Below are positions 1-6,808 of a stretch of 13,445 bases of DNA, one piece after another. The notes below the pieces were generated by a model. It did not search any database and had not been told where the DNA came from. It was given only the letters and a program-made list of their open reading frames with translations. The stretch is from Rhodospirillaceae bacterium. Its GTDB lineage: Bacteria; Pseudomonadota; Alphaproteobacteria; SP197. The translations under genes and the position numbers were made by a program. How positions within the stretch are numbered: position 1 is the first letter of the stretch; each line of letters starts with the position of its first letter. The stretch is from the NCBI GenBank assembly GCA_018700655.1, contig JABIUG010000516.1, positions 1 through 13,445 of the forward strand, given 5' to 3'.

Positions 1-109
1 CGCCCATACCACGACAGATCACACCCATCTTCTCGCCCTGCGACAGACGCACTTCGGCCGCCCGAAAAAACCCAATAATCTGCTCGGGTGTATATCTCTT
101 CCGGCTCAT
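1..109 (-). CDS. IS3-family transposase orfA, N-terminal 36 codons (partial)
   Basis: Reading the minus strand from 109, the protein begins MSRKRYTPEQIIGFFRAAEV and continues with RLSQGEKMGVICRGMG to the window edge. This is the start of the helix-turn-helix OrfA of IS3-family elements, which binds the IS ends. The usual form is S-R-K-R-Y/F-T-x-E-Q-I-I-G at the front, then an E-V-x-L-x-Q-G stretch and a C-R-x-x-G helix. A GGAGG ribosome site lies 8 bases before the ATG, which supports the start. The frame is open to base 1. Whether OrfB and a programmed frameshift exist cannot be seen here. Confidence 0.85.
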   Translation of the reverse strand, partial: MSRKRYTPEQIIGFFRAAEVRLSQGEKMGVICRGMG

Positions 110-185
110 CTCTTAATCCTCCTCTGGAGTTCAGATTAGCCGGGCTCTCTCATTCTGCCTGGACCAGTTTTAGGGGAGCAGGTCA
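1..185 (-). mobile_element. End of an IS3-family insertion sequence (partial, runs off the left edge)
   Basis: The bases at 164-185 read on the minus strand as TGACCTGCTCCCCTAAAACT followed by GG. This is a terminal-repeat-like end that begins with TG, as IS3-family elements do. About 75 bases further in, on the same strand, an open frame encodes a typical IS3 orfA N-terminus. The element therefore ends at 185 and extends beyond base 1. The host sequence resumes at 186, and bases 186-189 (AATG) would be one copy of the target duplication if that duplication is 4 bp. The other end is outside the window, so the duplication and the full element length cannot be checked. The insertion interrupts an amidohydrolase gene. 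Confidence 0.85.
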
Positions 186-353
186 AATGACCAGTCGGCC
201 TGTCGCGTCGATCCTGTGGTCAGCCTCGCCCTCAAATTCCGAGCCAACGGCGATGATCTCGTTGCCTTCGTAGGCCACGAAGCCTGGATCCAGGAACTCG
301 AACTGGTCCCTGGCCCAGCTGATGACCTGGCCATTCTCTATGACAGTTACCAT
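183..353 (-). pseudogene. Amidohydrolase (ATZ/TRZ-like) N-terminal fragment, cut by the IS
   Basis: The fragment encodes about 56 residues starting MVTVIENGQVISWARDQFEF and ending in A-T-G-R-L-V-I. This is the small beta-sandwich lobe that starts cytosine-deaminase/SsnA/AtzA-type amidohydrolases. In that family the next residues would be P-G-L-x-x-x-H-x-H, the first metal-binding pair. The coding frame meets the IS end at 185 instead, and the first three IS bases (TGA) form an in-frame stop. The ATG at 353 is preferred over an upstream start at 425 because GGAG lies 6 bases before it. The fragment lacks all metal ligands and cannot be an enzyme. The lost remainder should lie beyond the IS, left of the window. 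It is a distant relative of the amidohydrolase at 11016, with a shared A-D-H-x-[IV]-D segment. Confidence 0.75.
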
Positions 354-522
354 CCGACACTCCGGCTTTCGTGAGAGACCGAGGCGATTGTCCATCAAAG
401 CCGAACAAACGACTCCATCAAACACGCAACTCCAAACCTATGGGGAGTCTACGCCAACATTTTCTCTTTGAGCTAATTCCCGGAACCCGAACCGGTCGAC
501 GGGCACGACTGATCGAAAAGGC

Positions 523-1377
523 TCAACGAAAGAGCATGACCGGGACGAGGCAGGAGCGGATCATCTCGGTCGTGGTCGAGCCAATGATCAGGCTGCGGAT
601 GCGTGAATGGCCATAGGCGCCCATCACGACCATGTCGATGGCGTCGCTCGTGACCGCTTCGGCGATCGCGGCGTCGGCGTGGCCGGGCACGATATCGGCC
701 GTGACGTCACGACCACCGCTGCCAAGCAGGGCTGCGGCTTCATCGAGCTTGCTGCGGGCTTCGGGGGTGTCGTTGCCAACCGTGAGCAGGCGACAGGGCA
801 GGCCGGCAAAAAGTTTGCTGCGCGCGACATGTTCGACCGCCATCTTTGCGCTGGAACCGCCGTCAAAGGCGATCAGGAAGCGGTTAACCGCGCGGAAGGC
901 GCGGGCGGCGACCAGTACCGGCTTGTGGCTCGAACGCACGACCCGTTCCAGGTTGGAACCCAGATGCAGCTTGTCGAAATCGGCCGCTTCGCCGCGTTTC
1001 CCGATGACGATCAGATCGGCTTCGGCCTCGAATTCCTGCAGGGTTTCGACGATCTCGCCATGGCGAAGTTTGGTTTCGACCGCTTCGATGCCGTCGGTGA
1101 CCAGGCGGGCATGGGCCTCATCCAGGATCAGACGTCCGCGCCGCATGGCGAGTTTTGCCTTGCTCTCGTCCAGGCTGGCGAGTTCCTCAAGTAGGGTGTC
1201 GCGTGCGTTGGCGTCGAGATTACCCGAGAGATTGACCGGCGCGCTGGATGTGTCGCGCCTGCCCAGCACATGGATCAGTTCGACCGAGGCATCGCAGCGC
1301 GCTGCTGCCCAGGCCGCATGGTCACAAACACTTTCAGAATAGATCGAGCCGTCGATCAGGGCGATGAGTTTGGTCAT
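523..1377 (-). CDS. Universal stress protein, tandem UspA domains
   Basis: This is a 284-residue cytoplasmic protein made of two UspA-type alpha/beta domains, about residues 1-157 and 163-284. The second carries the ATP-binding pattern G-2X-G-9X-G-S at 253-267 (GAYGHSRIRSLIIGS). The first has a looser version around 126-141 with ten residues between the glycines, so nucleotide binding there may be altered. Tandem Usp proteins of this length are common in proteobacteria. They act in stress tolerance, often next to a transporter. The start ATG has GAGG 8 bases upstream, and that site overlaps the TGA stop of the SulP gene before it, so the two genes are probably translationally coupled. The specific stress or ligand is not visible. 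Confidence 0.93.
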   Translation of the reverse strand: MTKLIALIDGSIYSESVCDHAAWAAARCDASVELIHVLGRRDTSSAPVNLSGNLDANARDTLLEELASLDESKAKLAMRRGRLILDEAHARLVTDGIEAVETKLRHGEIVETLQEFEAEADLIVIGKRGEAADFDKLHLGSNLERVVRSSHKPVLVAARAFRAVNRFLIAFDGGSSAKMAVEHVARSKLFAGLPCRLLTVGNDTPEARSKLDEAAALLGSGGRDVTADIVPGHADAAIAEAVTSDAIDMVVMGAYGHSRIRSLIIGSTTTEMIRSCLVPVMLFR

Positions 1378-1387
1378 GGGTTTTGCC

Positions 1388-2899
1388 TCAGTGCCCTATC
1401 AGGCGGTCGATTGCGCCGGGTTTGTCATGAACCGCCAGGTTATCAACAATCGTCTCGCTTGCGGCGTTGAGACCGATAATTTCGACCTCGGCGCCCTCGC
1501 GACGGAACTTCAGCACCACGGTATCAAGACTGGCGACACTCGATATGTCCCAGATATGCGCGCGTGAGACGTCGATGACGATCTTTTCGAGCGCTTCACG
1601 AAAGTCGAAGGAGGCAAGGAAAGCATCGGCCGACGCGAAAAACACCTGGCCTTCGACAAGGTAGGTCCTCGCTGTGTTGTCTTCCGAGAGAGTCGAGGTG
1701 ACGCGGAAGATCTGCGCGATCTTCCAGGAAAAGAAGAGACCCGAGAGCAAAACGCCGACGCCAACCCCGATCGCCAGATTATGCGTGGCAACGACGGTCA
1801 CCACGGTTGCCAACATGACCAGAGACGAGCTCCTCGGGTGGACGCGCAGGTTCCGGATCGAATCCCAGCTGAACGTGCCGACCGAGACCATGATCATGAT
1901 CGCGACCAGGGCAGCCATTGGAACCTGGCTCACCCAATCGCCCAGCACGACACACAGGATGAGCAGGAAGATACCGGCACACAGCGTGGAAAGCCGCCCG
2001 CGACCGCCTGATTTCACGTTGATCACCGACTGGCCGATCATGGCGCAGCCGGCCATGCCGCCAATGAAGCCGGTGGCGCAGTTGGCGATGCCCTGACCGA
2101 CGCATTCGCGGTCCTTGTTGCTCGTGGTGTCGGTCAACTCGTCGACGATGGAGGCCGTCATCAGCGATTCCAGCAGGCCGACGACCGCGATCGCGGCTGA
2201 ATAGGGCAGCACGATCAGCAGAGTATCGAGAGTCAGCGGGATGTCGGGAAGCAGGAAAATCGGCAGGGTCGATGGAAGGTCACCCATGTCACCAACGGTG
2301 CGCAGGTCGAGATCGAAGGCGAGTGTGACTGCCGTGAGCGCAACAATGCAGACGAGCGGCGAAGGCACTGCCTTGGTCAGGTGCGGGAAGAGATAGATGA
2401 TCGCAAGGCCCGCCGCGACCATGACATAAGTCAGCCATGGCACGCCGATCAGTTCGGGCAACTGGGCAAGGAAGATCAGGATCGCCAGGGCATTGACGAA
2501 ACCGGTCAGCACCGAGCGAGAGACGAACCGCATCAGGTGTCCAAGACGCAGCGCTCCGGCCACGACCTGAAGGACGCCTGCGAGCACGGTGGCCGCGAGC
2601 AGGTATTGCAGTCCATGATCGGCGACAAGTGTGACCATGAGCACGGCTGTTGCAGCGGTTGCCGCAGAGATCATGCCGGGGCGTCCGCCCGCGATTGCCG
2701 TGATCACGGCAATCGAGAACGAAGCATAAAGCCCGACTTTGGGGTCGACACCGGCAATGATGGAGAACGCAACGGCCTCGGGGATCAGCGCCAGAGCGAC
2801 GACCAATCCGGCGAGCACGTCACCGCGTATGTTGCCCAGCCACTCGATGCGCAGGCGATAGAGGAGGTCGGTGTTCAGGGGAAACTCCGGAAGCAGCAC
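1388..2899 (-). CDS. SulP-family inorganic anion transporter with C-terminal STAS domain
   Basis: This is a 503-residue inner-membrane transporter. The N-terminus has the family signature D-V-L-A-G-L-V-V-A-L-A-L-I-P-E-A-V-A-F, followed by A-G-V-D-P-x-x-G-L-Y. Many hydrophobic membrane segments run to about residue 400. A conserved loop near the middle contains E-S-L-M-T-A and, further on, I-N-V-K-S-G-G-R-G-R-L-S-T. Residues about 408-503 form a STAS domain, with I-D-V-S and the D-I-S-S-V-x-x-L-D-T segment. The family exchanges or imports sulfate, bicarbonate or other anions, often with Na+ or H+. The substrate cannot be told from sequence alone. Translation appears to start at a GTG with a weak ribosome site. 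It is the first gene of a two-gene unit with the Usp protein. Confidence 0.93.
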   Translation of the reverse strand: MLLPEFPLNTDLLYRLRIEWLGNIRGDVLAGLVVALALIPEAVAFSIIAGVDPKVGLYASFSIAVITAIAGGRPGMISAATAATAVLMVTLVADHGLQYLLAATVLAGVLQVVAGALRLGHLMRFVSRSVLTGFVNALAILIFLAQLPELIGVPWLTYVMVAAGLAIIYLFPHLTKAVPSPLVCIVALTAVTLAFDLDLRTVGDMGDLPSTLPIFLLPDIPLTLDTLLIVLPYSAAIAVVGLLESLMTASIVDELTDTTSNKDRECVGQGIANCATGFIGGMAGCAMIGQSVINVKSGGRGRLSTLCAGIFLLILCVVLGDWVSQVPMAALVAIMIMVSVGTFSWDSIRNLRVHPRSSSLVMLATVVTVVATHNLAIGVGVGVLLSGLFFSWKIAQIFRVTSTLSEDNTARTYLVEGQVFFASADAFLASFDFREALEKIVIDVSRAHIWDISSVASLDTVVLKFRREGAEVEIIGLNAASETIVDNLAVHDKPGAIDRLIGH

Positions 2900-3098
2900 G
2901 CCTGTTTGCGGCGGACAGAAAGGGTGCGGGCCAGAACCGACGGGTTCGGGGCTCGCTGGGGCGACGACATCTAACGATGCATGGATGGGTGCGGTCCGCA
3001 GTCGGCTGCGAACGCGCCAGAGGCGTCTACGCTGAATCGCTGTGAAGTTAAAGAGCTTCCATCACCGACCAAAATGCGAAAAAGCTCGGCGCTTGAAA

Positions 3099-3110
3099 AC
3101 CCTCAAGGGT
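3099..3110 (-). terminator. Possible weak terminator downstream of the imine-reductase-like gene
   Basis: On the minus strand ACCCT-TG-AGGGT is followed by TTTC, 61 bases past the stop of the 3171-4028 gene. A second weak stem, AAGC-gccga-GCTT followed by TTT, lies just beyond it. The stems are only 4-5 bp, so this is a tentative call. No other feature is visible in 2900-3170. Confidence 0.25.
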
Positions 3111-3170
3111 CGGTTCCCATATCAGACTTCGGCGACAGGTTTGTCCACACCATCCATCGTCTCGATCATT

Positions 3171-4028
3171 CTATTGTTCCTCCCGCAAGACCTTGACTAG
3201 GGCCATCACATGTTCATCGCCGTAACCCGCAGCAATCGCCTTTTCAAACAGGCTGGTGACGTAGTCAGGGAAGTCTGAATTGATCCCCGCATCGCGCGCC
3301 TGCATGCGGATGCGTTGGGCCGCAGAATCCCAGATACGAATGGTCGCTGAAGGGTTCTCGAAGTTGGAGGTGTGAATGACCTCGGCATAGCGCTGGGAAA
3401 AGCCGCCCTTGGAGAACAGGCTCGCCAGTTGATCGAGACCGACACCTTCGGCCTCACACATGCGCGCGGCATGCGAGACGGCCATGAACCTGCCATAGGA
3501 TTCGCAGACCGCGGCAAGATCGAGGACGGAAGCTGCCCGCACATTCGCGCCGAGATAACGCAACGTGCCGCCAAGGCTGGTGAGCAAGTCTGACACGCCT
3601 TTGAACGCGTCTTCATCGCCCGACAGGAGAAACTCGGCGCTGTCCTTGCCGATGTCGTCCGGGGCGCACTGGATGGCGCCGTCCAGATAGGATGCGCCCA
3701 GTGCGCCCATCCATTCTGTGCTGTAACTGGCCTCCTGCGGCGTGCTGGTGCTGAGCTGCACAAAGGTGCGCCCGGCCAGATGTGGTTTCACGCTCTCGGT
3801 CTGCAGCAGCGTGTCCGTGACGGCATTGCTGTCGACGCAGATCAGGATCACAGGGCTCGCCGCGACGGCGGCCGCGACATTGTTCGTGGCTGCGACACCA
3901 TCATCAATGAAGGGTTGCATCCTGGCCGACGAACGGTTCCAGACGGTTAGGTCATACCCGGCTTGTCGCAGGGTCCGGGCGAGTGCGGACCCCATCTTTC
4001 CCAAGCCAATGACGGAAATGTCGCTCAT
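3171..4028 (-). CDS. NADPH-dependent imine-reductase-like oxidoreductase (HIBADH/6PGDH superfamily)
   Basis: This is a 285-residue protein. The N-terminal Rossmann fold carries G-L-G-K-M-G at residues 8-13, and the V-W-N-R-S segment at 29-33 has the Arg typical of NADP(H) preference. Residues 114-127 read Y-L-D-G-A-I-Q-C-A-P-D-D-I-G, which matches the imine reductase motif better than the D-A-P-V-S-G-G form of hydroxyisobutyrate dehydrogenases. At the catalytic site the usual Lys of beta-hydroxyacid dehydrogenases is absent. The A-S-V-L-D-L-A segment puts Asp170 there, as in Asp-type imine reductases. It probably reduces a C=N (or possibly C=O) bond, natural substrate unknown. GGAG lies 8 bases before the ATG. 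The gene follows a BetI-like TetR gene on the same strand, so it may be its target. Confidence 0.85.
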   Translation of the reverse strand: MSDISVIGLGKMGSALARTLRQAGYDLTVWNRSSARMQPFIDDGVAATNNVAAAVAASPVILICVDSNAVTDTLLQTESVKPHLAGRTFVQLSTSTPQEASYSTEWMGALGASYLDGAIQCAPDDIGKDSAEFLLSGDEDAFKGVSDLLTSLGGTLRYLGANVRAASVLDLAAVCESYGRFMAVSHAARMCEAEGVGLDQLASLFSKGGFSQRYAEVIHTSNFENPSATIRIWDSAAQRIRMQARDAGINSDFPDYVTSLFEKAIAAGYGDEHVMALVKVLREEQ

Positions 4029-4064
4029 GGGGAATTCTCCTGTTTGGTGATGTCCGCACGGGCC

Positions 4065-4080
4065 AAATCTCTAGCGATTT
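4065..4080. promoter_or_regulatory. Inverted repeat upstream of the imine-reductase-like gene, possible operator
   Basis: The sequence AAATC-TCTAGC-GATTT is a perfect 5-bp inverted repeat with a 6-base spacer, 36 bases upstream of the ATG at 4028. It lies between the TetR gene and its probable partner, where a TetR operator would be expected. No second copy was seen near the tetR start, so the role is inference. Confidence 0.25.
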
Positions 4081-4097
4081 ACAAGATTGATCCGCAG

Positions 4098-4139
4098 CCT
4101 CCCCTTTCGGGGTATTGTCATGTTGAAAGAGCGGGGAGG
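4098..4139 (-). other. Two mutually exclusive hairpins in the leader of the imine-reductase-like gene
   Basis: Read on the minus strand, CCTCCCC (4139-4133) can pair with GGGGAGG (4104-4098) across a 28-base loop. The same GGGG can instead pair with a nearer CCCC in CCCC-GAAA-GGGG (4112-4101), a short stem capped by a GNRA tetraloop. The two folds compete. No clear U-tract follows, so attenuation is only a possibility. It could equally be an mRNA end or stability element of the tetR transcript. Confidence 0.35.
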
Positions 4140-4167
4140 AATGTGTCCCCTTTCCCTCTGAGTCCGG

Positions 4168-4845
4168 TTAGCACAGGTCACTTCCTGCCGCTGAGCGCTC
4201 GTCAGGCATGGCAAAGTGCTTCGGGAACATCTGCGCGAAATAGCGGAAACAGTCATCCCGGGTGTCCTCACGAGTGATTTCCTTGGGATACAGCAACAGA
4301 TTCAGCCAGAGGCCGTCAACCAGTGCCTCGATTGACCGGGTCACCGATACCGCATCAAGGTGCTGATAACCGCCATCTCTGATGATCTCATCGCAAACCC
4401 GGAGAAGTTCCGCGGCGCGTTCGTCATCATAATGATTGTGGAGCTTGAGATAGTTCGGGCGGTATTTCGCCTGGCCCCAGAAAGCGAACCACACGGCCAG
4501 TTTTTTGGCCGAACAGATACTCTTGTTGAAATCGGCTTCGATGATGGCGGTTAGTTGCAGCACGGGATCTGAACCTGCGCGCAGCATGGCTCCATGCCAG
4601 TATTTGTGATGTTCGTCGGCCAGGAACTCCAGTGTCGCGAGGTAGAGATCTTCCTTGCTGTCAAAATGGAAGTTCACGACGCCATGGGAAAGCCTGGCCC
4701 CTTTGGTGACAGTTTCCAAAGTGGTGCCTGAAAAGCCCTTCCTGGAAATCGAGTCGATCGTTGCGTTGATCAACTGCTGGCGGCGCTCCTCCCTGATGGC
4801 GGAGCGCCCGTTGCCTGAAGCGGGTTTCTTGATGGTCTGTGGCAT
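4168..4845 (-). CDS. TetR-family transcriptional regulator, BetI-like
   Basis: This is a 225-residue DNA-binding repressor. The N-terminal helix-turn-helix spans about residues 24-70, ending in the recognition segment V-V-N-F-H-F-D-S-K-E-D-L-Y-L-A-T, where most TetR proteins have a Y-H/Y-F-x-x-K form. The C-terminal ligand domain has A-V-W-F-A-F-W-G and the E-A-L-V-D-G-L-W-L segment seen in the BetI branch, which senses choline-type amines in some bacteria. The N-terminus has a lysine-rich extension of roughly 15 residues. No bet genes are nearby, so the choline link is family resemblance only. It is transcribed towards the imine-reductase-like gene and divergently from the exported-protein genes, so either or both could be controlled by it. 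Confidence 0.9.
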   Translation of the reverse strand: MPQTIKKPASGNGRSAIREERRQQLINATIDSISRKGFSGTTLETVTKGARLSHGVVNFHFDSKEDLYLATLEFLADEHHKYWHGAMLRAGSDPVLQLTAIIEADFNKSICSAKKLAVWFAFWGQAKYRPNYLKLHNHYDDERAAELLRVCDEIIRDGGYQHLDAVSVTRSIEALVDGLWLNLLLYPKEITREDTRDDCFRYFAQMFPKHFAMPDERSAAGSDLC

Positions 4846-4900
4846 CTCTGATTACTCGATCACTGGCGCGGAACTGCCTGTCGTGCTCTCCTGATGAACC

Positions 4901-4912
4901 GGCCTTTCGGCC
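4901..4912 (-). other. Short GNRA-type hairpin upstream of the tetR gene
   Basis: On the minus strand GGCC-GAAA-GGCC forms a 4-bp stem with a GAAA loop, about 55 bases before the TetR start codon. It has the same design as CCCC-GAAA-GGGG ahead of the next gene. The divergent intergenic region 4846-5114 must also hold promoters for both directions, but I could not pick convincing -35/-10 pairs. Confidence 0.25.
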
Positions 4913-5114
4913 CACGCGAACATGAGCATTGCACCTATCACCCAAATTGGCCGCTGCATCCAGCACACCGGTGATATATTTGTTGGAAGCAGGGATTTGG
5001 GCTCTCCAATTTAGAAGCGCCGAATAACACTTCTCCACAGTCGCCCGAAAGTTGAATAGTCGCGACCTGTCTGCGAGGTTGGAGCGCTCGAAAATGGGTG
5101 ACGGGGGACATAAC

Positions 5115-5579
5115 ATGTTGGAACGAACAAAGCGGCGGACCTTGATGGCTGTGGCGATCGGAATTGCTGGATTGCTGAGCACCGGCCCTGCCGTCTACGG
5201 GCAGGATGACGTCGAGCTTCGGGAATCCGGGACCATTGAAATATCTTCGATCCAGATCGCTCTGATGTGGAGCGGAAGTCTTGGCGGAGGCACCCTGCAT
5301 TTCAACGGGGAAAGCCACGGCTTCACGCTCGGTGGTGCAGGTTTTGGCGGTGTCGGCGGTTCGAGTCTCAAAGCTACCGGCACGGTCTACAATCTCGACA
5401 GTCTCGATCAGTTCGAGGGCGCCTTTGGCCAGGCTCGCACCGGTTTTGTGGCCGGTAGCGAGGGTTCTTCGAGATTCTGGATGGAAAACGAAAGCGGCGT
5501 CTACATCGAGCTTGAAGGGGACCGCGAGGGCCTGATGCTGGCCATGGGCGCTGACGTTCTCTACTTCGAACTCGACTAG
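5115..5579 (+). CDS. Small exported protein, faint DUF1134/EipA resemblance
   Basis: This is a 154-residue protein. A lysine/arginine-rich start is followed by a hydrophobic stretch and a plausible signal-peptidase site after residue 29 (A-V-Y-G, then Q-D-D). The mature part is rich in Gly, Ser and beta-type sequence: G-G-G-T-L-H-F-N-G-x-x-H-G-F-T-L-G-G, then A-T-G-T-V-Y-N-L, then a late F-W-M-E-N-E-S-G-V-Y-I-E-L segment. The order of glycine sheet, V-Y-N-L and N-x-x-G-V-x-x-E/H-L recalls the DUF1134/EipA envelope family, but the match is loose. The ATG at 5115 is chosen because GGGGGA lies upstream and it places the signal peptide at the front. An in-frame TTG at 5052 gives an unlikely 21-residue extension. 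It is probably periplasmic, function unknown. Confidence 0.75.
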   Translation: MLERTKRRTLMAVAIGIAGLLSTGPAVYGQDDVELRESGTIEISSIQIALMWSGSLGGGTLHFNGESHGFTLGGAGFGGVGGSSLKATGTVYNLDSLDQFEGAFGQARTGFVAGSEGSSRFWMENESGVYIELEGDREGLMLAMGADVLYFELD

Positions 5580-5591
5580 AGCAATTGAGGT

Positions 5592-5622
5592 CCATCCGGC
5601 ATCGCAGTGCGATTGCAGATGG
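5592..5622 (+). other. Composite hairpin between the two exported-protein genes
   Basis: An outer stem CCATC/GATGG (5592-5596 with 5618-5622) and an inner inverted repeat ATCGCA-G-TGCGAT (5601-5613) are separated by 4-base internal loops on each side. It begins 13 bases after the stop of the upstream gene. It has no U-tract. It may protect the upstream transcript end or reduce read-through. The remaining bases up to 5726 hold only the next gene's ribosome site. Confidence 0.35.
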
Positions 5623-5726
5623 GCCGGTGGGCTGCTCTCAACTCTATGAAATTGAGCGGATTCACATCGACACACGAAACCACGAGATTGTTCCGTGTTG
5701 TCATGATCCGCTCCGGAGGAAGTACG

Positions 5727-6278
5727 ATGTTGCAGACATTCAGAACTATCTTCATTCGCGCCGGCGCTCTTGCAGTGCTGGCTGCTTTTGTCCTGCAGGG
5801 CGGCAAAGTTGCCATTGCAGATGACCATGAAAATGCTTCGGCCTTCGCCGTGGTGGTTTCCGAGGGCCGTGTCATTCCCGTCGGTGATGACGGCATGCGG
5901 ATCATGGGCACGGTTTTGGGCCCGTTTTTTGTCGATGCCGGTTACGGTCCGACTGATGCGGGTGACCTGAGTTGCCTGGCCAACATGGCCGGCAATTATT
6001 CGAGCGGGGCGATCTCTGGCGAGGGAAGTTGCGTCATCGTCTCGGGGGATTCCCGCCTGTTTGGTGACTGGACCTGCCAGGGCATGCTCTTTGTCGGATG
6101 CAAGGGCGAGTTCGTGATTACCGGCGGCGACGGCGGGTTTGGAGGCGCAACCGGTGGCGGATTGATGGTGTCGCGAACCAGCGATGCCTCTGCTGCCGTT
6201 ATCGCAGACCGCGCCGCCGGCATCACCCAGGGCCGTGGCATCATCTTCTGGGATGCGTTCGACGTCGTTCTGCCTTAG
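5727..6278 (+). CDS. Exported protein with four cysteines, function unknown
   Basis: This is a 183-residue protein. A short basic start, a hydrophobic segment at about residues 12-24 and a cleavage site near A31 (A-I-A, then D-D-H) make a clear signal peptide. The mature domain has four cysteines at 83, 102, 117 and 125, enough for two disulfides in the periplasm. A glycine-rich patch follows (G-G-D-G-G-F-G-G-A-T-G-G-G). GGAGGA at 5715-5720, 6 bases before the ATG, gives a strong ribosome site and decides the start. A longer in-frame version from 5607 lacks such support. I do not recognise a named family. It follows another small exported protein in the same direction, and the pair may act together in the envelope. 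Confidence 0.75.
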   Translation: MLQTFRTIFIRAGALAVLAAFVLQGGKVAIADDHENASAFAVVVSEGRVIPVGDDGMRIMGTVLGPFFVDAGYGPTDAGDLSCLANMAGNYSSGAISGEGSCVIVSGDSRLFGDWTCQGMLFVGCKGEFVITGGDGGFGGATGGGLMVSRTSDASAAVIADRAAGITQGRGIIFWDAFDVVLP

Positions 6279-6314
6279 GCCGATTGTTTTGGCTTCATGC
6301 TGCCGGCTTCAGAT

Positions 6315-6673
6315 ATGAGTAAGGTGCGCGGATCGTTGATGCGGCAGCGTCCGATCCGGTTCACCGTTCTTCTGGTTGTCGCGGTGGAACTGGTGTGACG
6401 ACCTCGCGGCTACGTGTCGGCTTGCTCATGGGCACCCTCGTGGTCGGAAATATTGGTGCGCCGGGACGTCTGAACTACACGGTGATTGGTGACACGGTGA
6501 ACGCGGCGCAGCGCATGGAAGGTCTCGGCAAGGAGGTCGCTGCTGATGCCGAGGCCTGTGTCCTTGTGAGCGAGACCACCCTGATTGCGGCCTCGAGCCC
6601 GGATGCGACCTCGACTGGACCAAAGAATGTCAAGGGACGCTCCGAGCCGATGAATGTGTGGCGTTTGATCTGA
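6315..6673 (+). pseudogene. Class III adenylate/guanylate cyclase remnant (both ends kept, middle deleted)
   Basis: From 6315 the sequence encodes M-S-K-V-R-G-S-L-M-R-Q-R-P-I-R-F-T-V-L-L and seven more residues up to a TGA at 6396-6398. This looks like the cytosolic start and first membrane helix of a membrane-bound cyclase. In another frame, 6395-6673 encodes the C-terminal part of a class III cyclase domain: G-L-L-M-G-T-L-V-V-G-N-I-G-A-P-G-R-L-N-Y-T, then G-D-T-V-N-A-A-Q-R with the conserved Asn and Arg. The two metal-binding Asp residues, the substrate Lys and all sensor sequence are missing. The simplest reading is an out-of-frame internal deletion near 6395 of several hundred codons. It cannot be an active cyclase. 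Confidence 0.8.
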
Positions 6674-6725
6674 CGCGGAATTTTGCGACGGACTTTTTGG
6701 CACATCGAGGGCTGTTCACGGTCAC

Positions 6726-6735
6726 GTCACGTGAC
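6726..6735. promoter_or_regulatory. Perfect 10-bp palindrome upstream of cytochrome c'
   Basis: GTCACGTGAC is a perfect palindrome, 73 bases before the cytochrome c' start. It sits inside GGTCACGTCACGTGACAGGG, so part of it is repeated directly. Its position suits an operator or activator site. The regulator is not known and no close second copy was seen. Confidence 0.3.
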
Positions 6736-6808
6736 AGGGTGTACCAGACTGTTACGTTTCTAGTCGTCGGTGCAGACTGGCAATTCGATGAAAAGAGGGG
6801 CTAAAGAC

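Noticed and set aside
607..1194. Open frame of 195 codons on the plus strand
   Set aside because: It lies opposite the Usp gene, which has clear family motifs. The composition is that of an antisense shadow and no family features are visible.
2981..3196. Plus-strand open frame of 71 codons
   Set aside because: No ribosome site, no recognisable sequence, and it overlaps the end of the imine-reductase-like gene in antisense.
4938..5828. Open frame of 296 codons on the minus strand
   Set aside because: It covers the two exported-protein genes, which have signal peptides and ribosome sites. The antisense product is low in hydrophobic structure and has no recognisable domain.
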